Assembly: GCA_050251575.1 (NCBI GenBank)
Contig: JBFWMP010000001.1
Coordinates: 1 to 64,000 of the forward strand
Reading direction: 5' to 3'
From: X23 sp050251575
Lineage (GTDB): Bacteria > Bacillota > Clostridia > SK-Y3
Length of the DNA stretch: 64,000 bases
A model generated the notes under the pieces. That model did no database searches and was not told the DNA's origin. It saw only the letters and a list, made by a program, of their open reading frames with translations. Positions 8,297 through 17,117 of this stretch are shown here, one piece after another. The position numbers and the translations under genes are program-made. Numbering within the stretch: position 1 is the stretch's first letter; each line of letters opens with the position of its first letter.

Positions 8297-9340
8297 TCAC
8301 TCTTCAACAGGCGTTAATACCAACTTCAGACCTTCTTTGCTTTCAAACATCTGAAATGCTTTTTCCCACTCTGTAATTGGGAATTGGTGAGATACTAACG
8401 GTTTTGTTCTAACCTTACCCTGCTCAAGCAGTTGGATAGCCTTTTCCCATGAAGTCCATCTTGACCCTAATGATCCGGTTACTTTTAATTCTTTATAACA
8501 GATTCTCTCAAAGTCAATAGTAATGGGCTTACCAAAGAGTCCAATCTGCGTATACTGTCCCTGCTTTTTAATCACTTTTAGTGCATCATCTGCAGCACGT
8601 GCTACACCCGAACATTCAAGTACTACATCTACGCCTCGCCCATTAGTGAGTTTGTAGATAAATTCCTGCAAATCCTGTTGTTGGACGTTGATGGTATAAT
8701 CTGCTCCTAGTTGTTTTGCCATATTCAATCTTTCAGTATCAACATTTGTTCCCGAAACAATGACCGTAGCTCCTTGCGCTTTTGCAACCTGCATTGTTGC
8801 AAGTCCAATAGCACCCGGACCTCCAACCAACACTACATTTCCTACAGTAATAGATGTAAGCTCCAACACTGCATGCGTAATACAAGCAAGAGGCTCAAGC
8901 AATGCGCCAGATACGAAATCTATACTATCAGGTAATATGTGTACTCTTTCTTGCGGCACCATCGTATATTTGGCAAATGCTCCATTATACCAATAACCTA
9001 GAGTTCTTCTATCATTGCACAGGTTGTAATAACCTGTGATACAGTAATGACATGTTCCACAGAAGCTGTAAGCAGTCTCAGAAGTAACCCGATCACCAGG
9101 TTTCCATTGTGTTACACCTTCTCCTACTTCTACAACTACCCCACAAAACTCATGACCTGTTACAACCGGTGGATTAATCGGAATTCCAGCAATATCATCA
9201 TGATAAATATGCAAGTCACTTCCACAGATTCCTGCAGCCTTTACTTCAATTTTTACCTGCCCTGGCCCCGGATTTGGCTCAGGTACTTCTCTAATTTCCA
9301 TATTTCCATTACCTTTTGCGTATTTGACTAATGCTTTCAT
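8297..9340 (-). CDS. Zinc-dependent alcohol/polyol dehydrogenase (MDR superfamily)
   Basis: The protein has 347 residues from the ATG at 9340; a GTG four codons upstream is possible. It is a medium-chain dehydrogenase with the catalytic zinc site (AGICGSDLH, TGHEFCGVV), the structural-zinc Cys cluster (CGTCHYCITGYYNLC) and a Rossmann motif VGGPGAIGLATMQVA. Sorbitol, threonine, idonate and galactitol-phosphate dehydrogenases share this pattern, so the substrate is open: oxidation of a secondary alcohol on a polyol or sugar acid is likely. It is the first gene after the sigma-54 promoter at 9446 and probably starts the dehydrogenase-transketolase-TRAP operon. Confidence 0.88.
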   Translation of the reverse strand: MKALVKYAKGNGNMEIREVPEPNPGPGQVKIEVKAAGICGSDLHIYHDDIAGIPINPPVVTGHEFCGVVVEVGEGVTQWKPGDRVTSETAYSFCGTCHYCITGYYNLCNDRRTLGYWYNGAFAKYTMVPQERVHILPDSIDFVSGALLEPLACITHAVLELTSITVGNVVLVGGPGAIGLATMQVAKAQGATVIVSGTNVDTERLNMAKQLGADYTINVQQQDLQEFIYKLTNGRGVDVVLECSGVARAADDALKVIKKQGQYTQIGLFGKPITIDFERICYKELKVTGSLGSRWTSWEKAIQLLEQGKVRTKPLVSHQFPITEWEKAFQMFESKEGLKLVLTPVEE

Positions 9341-9445
9341 AAAATTTCCCACAAAAAATGTGGATATTCCCTCCCCGTAAAGTTATTACTTCTAGTTTGT
9401 ATAAAAATAGTTAAATTATGCTTAAGCTTTCCTACTTTAAGATAA

Positions 9446-9461
9446 TGCAAGAGTCATGCCA
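9446..9461 (-). promoter_or_regulatory. Sigma-54 (-24/-12) promoter
   Basis: The minus strand reads TGGCATGACTCTTGCA, matching the TGGCAC-N5-TTGC consensus with the required GG-to-GC spacing of 10 nt. It lies about 105 bp before the dehydrogenase start. The -24/-12 region also forms one arm of a perfect 12-bp inverted repeat. The activator with a GAFTGA loop encoded immediately upstream supports it. Confidence 0.8.
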
Positions 9462-9687
9462 AACTTTAAAAATTCGGCATGACTCTTAGTATATTGTTAT
9501 AAAGTTACAGGCAAAATTCCTCACTTTTCCTACACAATTTGTGTAACTGGCAATACATCCAGCATCCATCAATTATAAAATGTTCTGTATTTTTATAAAC
9601 TATTTATAACTTATCAAAATACATACAAGAATATTCTGATTAATTTTGTTTAAATACTCTTGACATCTATATCATCAACGAAGCCTT

Positions 9688-9702
9688 GTTTCATTTAGAA
9701 AC
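9688..9702. promoter_or_regulatory. Third candidate activator site within a hairpin
   Basis: GTTTCA-TTT-AGAAAC has the same half-site length and 3-bp spacer as the dyads at 9788 and 9815, with one mismatch. It sits in a perfect 12-bp stem (9681-9692 / 9698-9709), which could alternatively act as the 3'-end hairpin of the activator gene. Confidence 0.4.
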
Positions 9703-9787
9703 AAGGCTTGCTATATACTTCTATCAAAAATGCTAATTATTATTGAATGCTTTTATTACCCAGCAATTATGCAGCATTATGAATGTT

Positions 9788-9829
9788 GTTCCACAATGAA
9801 ACTACAGGACCGTCGTTTCACTATGGAAC
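9788..9829. promoter_or_regulatory. Paired dyads, candidate upstream activating sites for the sigma-54 activator
   Basis: Two dyads, GTTCCA-CAA-TGAAAC (9788-9802) and GTTTCA-CTA-TGGAAC (9815-9829), are spaced 27 bp centre to centre. They lie in opposite orientation, so they also form a 17-of-19 inverted repeat (9784-9802 / 9815-9833). The second overlaps the last codons of the activator gene. Dyads of this GTTYCA-N3-TGRAAC form are typical of sigma-54 activator binding sites; the assignment is inference. Confidence 0.6.
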
Positions 9830-11779
9830 AACATCATTGCCCCTTATCCAACGCCACAACGTAGTTCTGCCTATCCCCAGCATATTAGCTGTCCTTGTCC
9901 TATCTCCATGATTTATCTCAAGAACCTTTTTTATTATTTCACTTTCAATAGATTTCAAGTCTTGATTAATGTTTATCGCCAACTCTAAACATTCTGCATT
10001 GTGCATGTTGCTATTTCCGTCATTCTGCAGCAATGCAGTCACTTCTGCTTTTCCCAGTGTATCCGAACCATCCAAAAAGCTTCTAATATGATATAGCTCT
10101 ATTGTTTTAGTGGGAACTACAATTACTAATCTTTCTATTATATTTTCCAACTCTCTTACATTCCCATACCAGTCATAGTCTTGTAATGCTTGCATAGCTT
10201 CACTTGAAATAAATTTATTTTCTATATTGTTTCGTCTGCAATATTTTTCAATAAATGTTTCTATAAATAAAGGTATTGCATCCTTTCTTTCCCTCAATGG
10301 CGGAATGTTAATAGACAGCACATTCAGCCGATAATAAAGATCTTCTCTAAATGTATTTTGACCTATACTTTGCTTTAAATTTCTGTTTGTAGCGGCAATT
10401 ACCCTAACGTCCACAGGAATAACTTTATCACTTCCCAGTCTCATTACCTGTTTTTCTTGCAAAACTCTTAATAGACGTGTTTGAATATGCAGCGGTATTT
10501 CACCCACTTCATCCAAAAAAATCGTGCCTCCATGTGCAAGTTCAAACAAACCTTGTTTTCCACCTTTTTTAGCACCTGTAAATGCTCCTTCTTCATAACC
10601 GAACAATTCACTCTCCAAAAGATTTTCCGGCAGTGCCGCACAGTTAAATGCGACAAAAGGCTTGCTTCTCCTTGGACTTGCATTATGAATACCCTGGGTA
10701 AAAATTTCTTTTCCGGTACCGGTTTCTCCTATAAGCAGCACATTGGAATCGGTATTTGCATAGAGTTTTGCTACTTCTACAAGCTTATGCATCTTTTGAT
10801 TGCCTACAATCATATCATCAAAGTTGTAACGAGCTATATGCCCTTTTAAATATACTTTTTTTCTAATCTTTTCTTCGACATTCTGTATCTTACTTATATC
10901 CTGAAATACACTTAATGCTCCAACAGTTATATCCCGTAATTTTATAGGAACAGTATTCATTATAATCGTCTTATTTCCAATATTATAGAATTTCTCTATA
11001 GTTACTTTTCCATTGGTAATGATATCTTTAAAATCAATACCCGGAAACACATCACTAATATCTCTTCCGATGTCTAGATTCTTCTTTGCATCAATTATTT
11101 TCTCAGCTGCAGGATTAAAGAACTTTATTTTCCCTTGTTGATTTATACTTATAATTCCATCATTAGCAAAATCTAATATCGTTTTTAATTCTTCAAATCT
11201 TTCTCTTTCTTTATTAGTTGCATCTCTAATACTTTTTGCATGCATGAAACCTTGAAGAATAGAATCTGCTCCTGATTCAATCAATATACCTTTCATTCCA
11301 CACTGACGAGCAATGTGAATAGAGATATTGTCTCCCACTACAACATCAATTTTTCCCGTCAATGTACTAATTTTATCTGTTTTTTGCTCTACTGTTTCAC
11401 TTTTATTAAATATTATCGGCATAAGCCGCACATCTAATATCTCTTCTATGCCTTCAATGTTGTATACTACATTATCATAACCTAAAAATCCAATGGTACT
11501 TCCTTTCTCCTTTGCTTTCTTAATTGATTTCATAATATCAATGGTTGTAATGGGAATCTCAACAATAGGAACATTAATAAATTCCCTTAATAGTAGTGCA
11601 GTCCCTCCCCTGCTAATGATTACTTCCACTCCGTCTGATACCATTTTATTAGCAATAGGAATTGCATCTTTCATGTCACCTATCTTTACATCTACAGGCT
11701 CATCCAATAGACTTGAGATATTATTAATGATATCCGCCAACTCAGTATAAGGTGATATAAATCCGATCGAAAACACCAT
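9821..11779 (-). CDS. Sigma-54-dependent transcriptional activator, PrpR_N-PAS-AAA+-Fis type
   Basis: A 652-residue enhancer-binding protein. The N-terminal ~190 residues match the PrpR_N-type sensory domain (ISRGGTALLLREFINVPIVEI, GYDNVVYNIEGIEEIL), which often senses a small metabolite or CoA ester. A PAS domain follows (about 200-310). The AAA+ domain has Walker A GETGTGKE, the sigma-54 contact loop GAFTGA and Walker B TIFLDEVGEI. A Fis-type helix-turn-helix closes the protein (HGDRTRTANMLGIGRTTLWR). AAGGGG precedes the ATG. It most likely activates the dehydrogenase-transketolase-TRAP operon through the sites downstream of it; it might also act on citDEF, for which I see no -24/-12 promoter. 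Confidence 0.93.
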   Translation of the reverse strand: MVFSIGFISPYTELADIINNISSLLDEPVDVKIGDMKDAIPIANKMVSDGVEVIISRGGTALLLREFINVPIVEIPITTIDIMKSIKKAKEKGSTIGFLGYDNVVYNIEGIEEILDVRLMPIIFNKSETVEQKTDKISTLTGKIDVVVGDNISIHIARQCGMKGILIESGADSILQGFMHAKSIRDATNKERERFEELKTILDFANDGIISINQQGKIKFFNPAAEKIIDAKKNLDIGRDISDVFPGIDFKDIITNGKVTIEKFYNIGNKTIIMNTVPIKLRDITVGALSVFQDISKIQNVEEKIRKKVYLKGHIARYNFDDMIVGNQKMHKLVEVAKLYANTDSNVLLIGETGTGKEIFTQGIHNASPRRSKPFVAFNCAALPENLLESELFGYEEGAFTGAKKGGKQGLFELAHGGTIFLDEVGEIPLHIQTRLLRVLQEKQVMRLGSDKVIPVDVRVIAATNRNLKQSIGQNTFREDLYYRLNVLSINIPPLRERKDAIPLFIETFIEKYCRRNNIENKFISSEAMQALQDYDWYGNVRELENIIERLVIVVPTKTIELYHIRSFLDGSDTLGKAEVTALLQNDGNSNMHNAECLELAININQDLKSIESEIIKKVLEINHGDRTRTANMLGIGRTTLWRWIRGNDVVP

Positions 11780-11838
11780 TCATTGCCCCTTGTATATAAA
11801 TTTATCCAGCGACTAATAATGCTTATCTGTGCCTGACG

Positions 11839-11873
11839 GCTAGAACCCTGCTTATAGAAGCAGGAATTCTAGC
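11839..11873 (-). other. Hairpin between citF and the activator gene
   Basis: GCTAGAA ... TTCTAGC arms enclose a second stem CCTGCTT / AAGCAGG. It lies downstream of citF on the minus strand and may end the citDEF message, but no T-run follows. Confidence 0.45.
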
Positions 11874-11939
11874 ACAGTAAGTTCTGAAATAACTTATTGA
11901 ATTTCTTGTTATTGTATTAAGTATACATTGTTTCTTACC

Positions 11940-13343
11940 CTACTGCACCCCTTTTATAGTATCAATGACTCGTCCATCCCTATATACTACTTTTCCTACT
12001 ATTTTTTCTCCTGTCTCTAAGAGATTAGATTTACCGGTAAATCTTTCTGCTTCTCTTCTTAATAAATTAATGTCAACAATAGGCAAACCTGCTTCCTTTA
12101 GTCTTTGTTGCAGTATCGTATTTTGGGGATTGACAGCTATCCCTCTCTGAGTAACTAATACGTTTACCGTATCACCAGGGGTAGAAGCAGTGAGCACCTT
12201 TTCAACAATAATGGGAATTCTCGCTCTAAATAAAGGCGCAACAATGATTGCAAGCTTTGCCCCGGCTGCTGTATCACTGTGTCCTCCCGACCCTCCCATG
12301 ATATATCCGTTTGAGTCGGTATGAACATTTACATTAAAAGAAGTATCTATTTGTGTAGCACCTAAAATAACAATATCAAGATTATTGACTGCACAGTTTT
12401 TAGCGAGTGGATTTGCATAAAAAGAAGCTGAAACCTCTTGATGATTCGGGTTTTCTTTGATTGACCGCACTGCCTCTAGGTCAAAGCACTGAACATCAAG
12501 CAAGGTCTTGAAAAATCCTTCTTTAAGAAGCTCTACGAAGTATCCAGTGATTCCTCCCATTCCAAAACTGCCTGTGATACCTCTTTTTATCATTATCTCC
12601 TTCAGATAATGAGCTGCAGCAAGTGAAGACCCTCCAGCACCGGTTTGAAAAGAAAACCCTTCATTCAGCAATCCTGAATGTTCAATCACCTTAGCTGCAT
12701 ACTTGGCAATGACAAGCCCGACAGGATCTCGTGTAATTTGTGTGGTTCCCGATACAATACCCTTCGGATCTCCTATGCTGTCCACCTTTACCACATAATC
12801 CACATTTGTTTGGTCAATAGATATAGGCGTCAAAGGGTATTCTGCCAAGTAGTCGGTAACTGCCACTACCTTTTTTGCACAATGTGCATCCGAAAATGCG
12901 TATCCTAAAGACCCGCACGCAGAAGGACCATCTACACCATTTATGTTTCCATGGGAATCTGCTGCCGGAGCTGCTATAAACGCAATATCTATCGGTAGTT
13001 CTCCGCTCTCAATCGCTGCCGGTCTTCCTCCGTGTGTCCTGAATATTACCGGTTCTTTCATGATTCCTTCTGAAATAGCCCTTCCGACGGGACCACTCAT
13101 GTAGTTAGTATCAATCCTGCTCACTACACCATTTTTTATATGGCTAATAAGCGGTGTATGTACACTAAAAATAGAGCTTGCACAAACCTTGATATCTTTA
13201 AAGCCCATTTCTGAAATTGTATCTAATACCATATTAAGCACATAGTCACCATTTCTTAAATGATGATGAAATGATACTGACATACCATCTTCTAACCCAC
13301 ACAATTGTATGACTTCTTTCAATGATTTTACCAGTTTATTCAC
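11940..13343 (-). CDS. citF: Citrate lyase alpha subunit (citrate:ACP transferase), or citramalate lyase equivalent
   Basis: A 467-residue protein with the CitF features: SFHHHLRNGDYVLNMVLD near the N-terminus, TGAGGSSLAAAHYL, SGGHSDTAAGAKLAI and VNVLVTQRGIAVNP. CitF exchanges the acetyl group on the lyase acyl-carrier subunit for citrate. It is somewhat shorter at the N-terminus than enterobacterial CitF. The GTG start at 13343 has AGGAGG 7 nt upstream and overlaps citE by 8 bp. The same three-subunit architecture serves citramalate lyase, and sequence alone does not separate them here. Confidence 0.9.
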   Translation of the reverse strand: MNKLVKSLKEVIQLCGLEDGMSVSFHHHLRNGDYVLNMVLDTISEMGFKDIKVCASSIFSVHTPLISHIKNGVVSRIDTNYMSGPVGRAISEGIMKEPVIFRTHGGRPAAIESGELPIDIAFIAAPAADSHGNINGVDGPSACGSLGYAFSDAHCAKKVVAVTDYLAEYPLTPISIDQTNVDYVVKVDSIGDPKGIVSGTTQITRDPVGLVIAKYAAKVIEHSGLLNEGFSFQTGAGGSSLAAAHYLKEIMIKRGITGSFGMGGITGYFVELLKEGFFKTLLDVQCFDLEAVRSIKENPNHQEVSASFYANPLAKNCAVNNLDIVILGATQIDTSFNVNVHTDSNGYIMGGSGGHSDTAAGAKLAIIVAPLFRARIPIIVEKVLTASTPGDTVNVLVTQRGIAVNPQNTILQQRLKEAGLPIVDINLLRREAERFTGKSNLLETGEKIVGKVVYRDGRVIDTIKGVQ

Positions 13344-14223
13344 TTGCCTTCCTCCTTCCTAAACTATGTGCATTCTCTAATATTTGTCTGGCCCTTTCTA
13401 CTATAGGAGCATCTATCATTTTTCCGTCTAAAGAAACTACCCCTTTTCCTTGCCTTTTTGCAGCTTCTATTGTTTCCATAACTCTTTGAGCATAGTATAT
13501 TTCGTCCTCAGAAGGTGAAAAGACCTTATTAACAATCTCAATATGCCTTGGTGAAATTACCGCTTTCCCACCAAACCCCATCTCCCTGGCAAATACAGCA
13601 TCTTTCATAAGACCCTCTTCATCATCTACATCCGTAAAAGGAGTATCTATAGCAGAAATTCCTGCTGACTTTGCAGCAACCAGCACTCTTGATCGGCCAT
13701 AAAATATCTCCTTGCCCTCTTTCGTACGCTTAGCTCCCAAATCTGCAGTTAGATCCTCAGCTCCTAGCAATAGCGCTTCAACTCTGGCACTGGCTTTCGC
13801 AATATCAAAAGCATTCTCTACTCCCAAGGCAGTTTCAAGTAGCGGTATCAGTTTAATTTTGCCTTCTTCTGAATTTGAATATTTTTCCATATCGGTAATA
13901 TAACTATCAATTTTTTTAATATCCTCTCTGCATTGTATCTTGGGAGGTAATATTGCATCAGGCATCATCGGCACAATCATATCCAAGTCACTTTTCCAAA
14001 ATGATGTTGACAGTGAATTGATTCTAATAATTACCTCAACCCCTTTATATCCAAAGCTTCCTAATGCATTCTTTACCAGTATTCTTGCTGCATCCTTTTC
14101 TCGAATAGATACAGCATCTTCCAAATCAAAAATTACACAATCTGCACCAAAGACATCTCCATTTAACAGCATCCCCGGATTATTCCCAGGAATAAAGAGG
14201 GCAGTTCTTCGTATTCTACCCAT
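13336..14223 (-). CDS. citE: Citrate lyase beta subunit (citryl/citramalyl-ACP lyase)
   Basis: The protein has 295 residues from the ATG at 14223. It has the HpcH/HpaI-type TIM-barrel motifs of CitE: RTALFIPGNNPGML, DLEDAV (metal and substrate Asp/Glu), LIPLLETALGV and LLLGAEDLTADLGA. It cleaves citryl-ACP to oxaloacetate and acetyl-ACP in citrate lyase. Its ATG overlaps the citD stop (TGATG), implying translational coupling. Confidence 0.92.
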   Translation of the reverse strand: MGRIRRTALFIPGNNPGMLLNGDVFGADCVIFDLEDAVSIREKDAARILVKNALGSFGYKGVEVIIRINSLSTSFWKSDLDMIVPMMPDAILPPKIQCREDIKKIDSYITDMEKYSNSEEGKIKLIPLLETALGVENAFDIAKASARVEALLLGAEDLTADLGAKRTKEGKEIFYGRSRVLVAAKSAGISAIDTPFTDVDDEEGLMKDAVFAREMGFGGKAVISPRHIEIVNKVFSPSEDEIYYAQRVMETIEAAKRQGKGVVSLDGKMIDAPIVERARQILENAHSLGRRKASE

Positions 14224-14495
14224 CACGTCTCCTCCTTTAATCTTAAAATTGCTGTCTCCATCCTTGCCTTCAAAGTACAATCCAATGCGCCCTTGTCCCG
14301 GACATGAACAAATGCGTCTGAAATGCCATGCTCCGATAAAACATCTGTAATGCACTTTCTAATGGCACTTCCAAACTGCTTTTCTACAATGCTGTCAATC
14401 ACGACTTCCAATCCTTGAGCCTTTGGCGGCTCTAACGTAATAAGAGCATCATTGGATTCAAGCGTACCAGCTACTGTAGTCTTAATTACCTTCAT
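14223..14495 (-). CDS. citD: Citrate lyase acyl-carrier subunit gamma
   Basis: The ATG at 14495 has AAGGAGGGG upstream and gives the standard start MKVIKTTVAGTLESND. Ser14 in GTLESND is the conserved attachment site for the phosphoribosyl-dephospho-CoA arm. Ninety residues is a typical length. The genes for the arm's synthesis and transfer (citX, citG) and for acetylation (citC) are not in this window, so they must lie elsewhere if the complex is active. Confidence 0.9.
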   Translation of the reverse strand: MKVIKTTVAGTLESNDALITLEPPKAQGLEVVIDSIVEKQFGSAIRKCITDVLSEHGISDAFVHVRDKGALDCTLKARMETAILRLKEET

Positions 14496-14694
14496 ACTAC
14501 CCCTCCTTAATATTTGGAATCTCAATCAAAATTTGGAATATTAATCAAAATATTGAATAGTGCTGCATTGACTATGCTGACCCACTATAAGATTAATACT
14601 GCTGAAAGTACTTCCATTTCATCCATATATTTATATTATAAAATATTTTACTCCATCTCTCAATGACTATGAAAAAAGAATTTATAACATAAAA

Positions 14695-14732
14695 ACACCT
14701 TTATTCTGAAGTATACTTCAAAATAAAGGTGT
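14695..14732 (-). terminator. Terminator after the second transketolase pair
   Basis: The arms ACACCTTTATT and AATAAAGGTGT, with an inner TGAAGTATACTTCA palindrome, are followed on the minus strand by GTTTTTATG. It lies 20-60 nt after the transketolase stop and separates that pair from citD. Confidence 0.8.
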
Positions 14733-14754
14733 CAATGATTTAGTCATATCATAT

Positions 14755-15690
14755 TTATTTTCTTTTTAATACTTTCCTAATAGCATCAACGACGCTATCA
14801 CTGGTAAGCTCATACTTTACTGCTAGTTCTTTCGGTTCACCTGATTCACCAAAAGTATCCTTGACTCCTACCATTTCTATCGGTACCGGATGATTTCTTA
14901 CGACACATTCAGCAACAGCACTTCCCATTCCTCCAGCAATCTGATGTTCTTCTGCTGTAACGATTGCTCCTGTTTCTTTTGCTGCTTTGATGATAATTTC
15001 TTCATCTAAAGGTTTAGCAGTATGCAAGTTTATCACACGGACTTCTATTCCTTCTTTTGCTAATAATTCTGCAGCTGCAAGAGCTTCATAGACCATAGGT
15101 CCGTTGGCTATTACAGTGATATCTTTTCCTTCTTTAAAGGTGGCTCCTTTGCCTACTTCAAAAGGTGTTGACTCTTCTGTAACAATGGGCACTGCTTCTC
15201 TTCCGAATCTCAGATAGACCGGTCCGTTAATTTCTGCTGCTGCCAGTGTTGCTTTCTTTGTTTCAATAGCATCACAAGGCACAATGACAGTCATATTAGG
15301 CAATACTCTCATAATAGTTACTTCTTCCAACGCCTGATGTGTCGCTCCATCAGGACCAACAGAAATCCCTCCGTGAGCTCCCCCAAACTTGACATTCAGA
15401 TCAGTATAGCATACTGTGGTTCTAATCTGATCCCAAGCTCTTCCTGATAGGAATACGCCATAAGTTGTAACGAATGGAGTCATTCCTGCCAGCGCCATCC
15501 CTGCTGCTGTTCCTACCATATCCTGTTCTGAGATTCCCATATCTAAAAACTTTTCAGGATTTTTTTCTTGAACCCAGTTTGTTCTTGTAGATTTTGCTAC
15601 ATCAGCATCCATAACGATAACTTTATCATTTGTTTCTATCAACTCTAACAGTGCTTCTCCATATCCATCTCTAGTCGGTTTTTTTATCAT
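14755..15690 (-). CDS. Transketolase, C-terminal subunit (second copy)
   Basis: A 311-residue protein with the same domains as the first C-subunit (VIVMDADVAKSTRT, MGISEQDMVGTAAGMA, VVTAEEHQ-like IVTAEEHQIAGG). Its ATG overlaps the stop of the N-subunit gene by one base (TAATG). A terminator follows it. It is a paralogue of the copy at 6393, not a recent duplicate. Two split transketolases within 10 kb suggest different substrate ranges; which one serves the pentose-phosphate pathway cannot be told from sequence. Confidence 0.93.
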   Translation of the reverse strand: MIKKPTRDGYGEALLELIETNDKVIVMDADVAKSTRTNWVQEKNPEKFLDMGISEQDMVGTAAGMALAGMTPFVTTYGVFLSGRAWDQIRTTVCYTDLNVKFGGAHGGISVGPDGATHQALEEVTIMRVLPNMTVIVPCDAIETKKATLAAAEINGPVYLRFGREAVPIVTEESTPFEVGKGATFKEGKDITVIANGPMVYEALAAAELLAKEGIEVRVINLHTAKPLDEEIIIKAAKETGAIVTAEEHQIAGGMGSAVAECVVRNHPVPIEMVGVKDTFGESGEPKELAVKYELTSDSVVDAIRKVLKRK

Positions 15691-16523
15691 TATTTTTGTA
15701 CCCCCCTTGACTCTATTTCAGCTAATGCTGCTTCGAGTTCTTCCTTATTAGGCGCTTTACCGTGCCAATCTGATATACCCTCCATAAATGAAACTCCCTT
15801 ACCTTTTATGGTATTGGCAATGATGACAGTTGGCATTCCTTTTGTTTCTTCTGCCTTTTTATAAGCAGCAAGCACTTCTTCTATGTTATGTCCATCGATT
15901 TCAATAACATTCCAGTTAAATGCTTTCCACTTATCTGTCAAAGGGTCCAATCCTTTAATTGCATCAACAGTTCCATCAAGCTGGACTCTGTTATAATCTA
16001 CAATAGCACAGACATTATCAAGCTTATGATGTGCTGTCGTCATAACTGCTTCCCATATTTGTCCTTCTTGCAACTCACCGTCTCCAAGCAGGCAGTATAC
16101 TCTATAGTTTTTGTTTTTCATCTTTGCTGCCATCGCCATACCATTTGCAATGGATAATCCTTGCCCAAGAGAACCACCAGAAGAATCCATACCCGGTACT
16201 TTATGCATATTTGGATGTCCCTGAAGGATGCTGCCGAATTTTCTTAATGAATTTAACACATCTACGGAATAATATCCACTTCTTGCCAATGCGCTGTATA
16301 CAACCGGTGCCACATGTCCTTTAGATAGAACAAAGCGGTCTCTATCTTCCCACTCGGGTTGTTCGGGATTGTGCTTCATTACCTCAAAGTACAAACCTAC
16401 TACCAGTTCTACTGAAGACAGTGAACCTCCAGGATGCCCTGACTTTGCATGGTGTATCATGGTCACTATATCTTTTCTTATCGTTTTACACATTTCGAGA
16501 TGTTTTGAAATGTTACTATCCAT
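15690..16523 (-). CDS. Transketolase, N-terminal subunit (second copy)
   Basis: A 277-residue thiamine-diphosphate domain with HPGGSLSSVELV, VLSKGHVAPVVY, the LLGDGELQEGQIWE motif and the DYNRVQLDGT segment. The first-copy N-subunit reads DNNGVQLDGT at that place, so the residue next to the cofactor Asn differs between copies. AAGGGGGAA precedes the ATG. The gene is preceded by about 590 bp without a confident gene. Confidence 0.93.
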   Translation of the reverse strand: MDSNISKHLEMCKTIRKDIVTMIHHAKSGHPGGSLSSVELVVGLYFEVMKHNPEQPEWEDRDRFVLSKGHVAPVVYSALARSGYYSVDVLNSLRKFGSILQGHPNMHKVPGMDSSGGSLGQGLSIANGMAMAAKMKNKNYRVYCLLGDGELQEGQIWEAVMTTAHHKLDNVCAIVDYNRVQLDGTVDAIKGLDPLTDKWKAFNWNVIEIDGHNIEEVLAAYKKAEETKGMPTVIIANTIKGKGVSFMEGISDWHGKAPNKEELEAALAEIESRGVQK

Positions 16524-17117
16524 TATAATTTCCCCCTTCGGTTGTTTTTAAGTACTATGATTAACTATATTCATTTATACCACGAAAAGTGATAATTGTA
16601 AATATAAAAAACAAAATTTATCAACATTATCTAACATTTAACATTCTCGCTATTCATGCAGGTTCTCGCCACTATATCAATAGATCATTTGTTAATTATG
16701 TATCAAAACCAATATCAATTAATCAAATATTTAACGAATTCTGTTGGTTTTTTATAAAAATCAACAGAAAATCACATGCTTCTTTTCAAGTGTATCATTA
16801 CTACTGAATTTTCGTACATATTCTACTATTAAAGTATCTGTACTCTTATTTTTTTTATACACAAAAAAATTATCCATCCAATTAATTATAGACAGATTTC
16901 TTAGATCTAGGTGAAATTCTTACTTTCTGATGACCTTATAAACCTTTACACATGGAATAAACAGGCTTCTTGGAACTTCGCATTTTAACTCTTTAAAAAT
17001 TGAAAGGATACTCCAAACAATGCCAATGATATAATACACTATACCGCCTAATATATCAATATAATCATAAGTAATCGCATAGTTATTACTTGAAAACTAA
17101 AACAATATAAATCCTTT
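16524..17117. other. 594-bp region with no confident gene
   Basis: It holds the putative start region of the second transketolase pair, an AT-rich inverted repeat near 16738-16772 (CTGTTG arms), and the start-less remnant frame at 16920-17096. A short plus-strand frame at 16589-16807 has no ribosome site or family resemblance. Confidence 0.5.
16920..17096 (-). pseudogene. Start-less 58-codon frame, possible remnant of a membrane protein
   Basis: On the minus strand a frame runs from just after a TAG (17097-17099) to a TAA at 16920-16922 without any ATG, GTG or TTG near its beginning. It would encode a hydrophobic stretch (ILGGIVYYIIGIVWSILSIF) followed by a basic tail ending VYKVIRK. The amphipathic, protein-like composition contrasts with the flanking DNA. 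It may be the 3' end of a decayed gene. I recognise no family, and chance is possible. Confidence 0.25.

Larger units (their letters stand above)
9353..9820. other. Gene-free control region between dehydrogenase and sigma-54 activator genes
   Basis: About 470 bp without a credible gene. It holds the sigma-54 promoter (9446-9461), a 12-bp inverted repeat around it (9449-9460 / 9476-9487), a 7-bp dyad TACACAA-T-TTGTGTA (9531-9545), a hairpin containing a GTTTCA-type dyad (9681-9709), and the long inverted repeat at 9784-9833 that runs into the end of the activator gene. Confidence 0.7.

Noticed and set aside
9449..9487. Simple terminator for the dehydrogenase/activator region
   Set aside because: The perfect 12-bp inverted repeat lacks a T-run on either strand, and one arm is an excellent -24/-12 promoter.
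12678..12908. Plus-strand frames opposite citF and many similar frames opposite other genes
   Set aside because: They are antisense shadows of strongly supported genes, without ribosome sites or family resemblance.
16589..16807. Plus-strand small gene in the gap before the second transketolase pair
   Set aside because: There is no ribosome-binding site, the composition is that of AT-rich non-coding DNA, and no family is recognisable.
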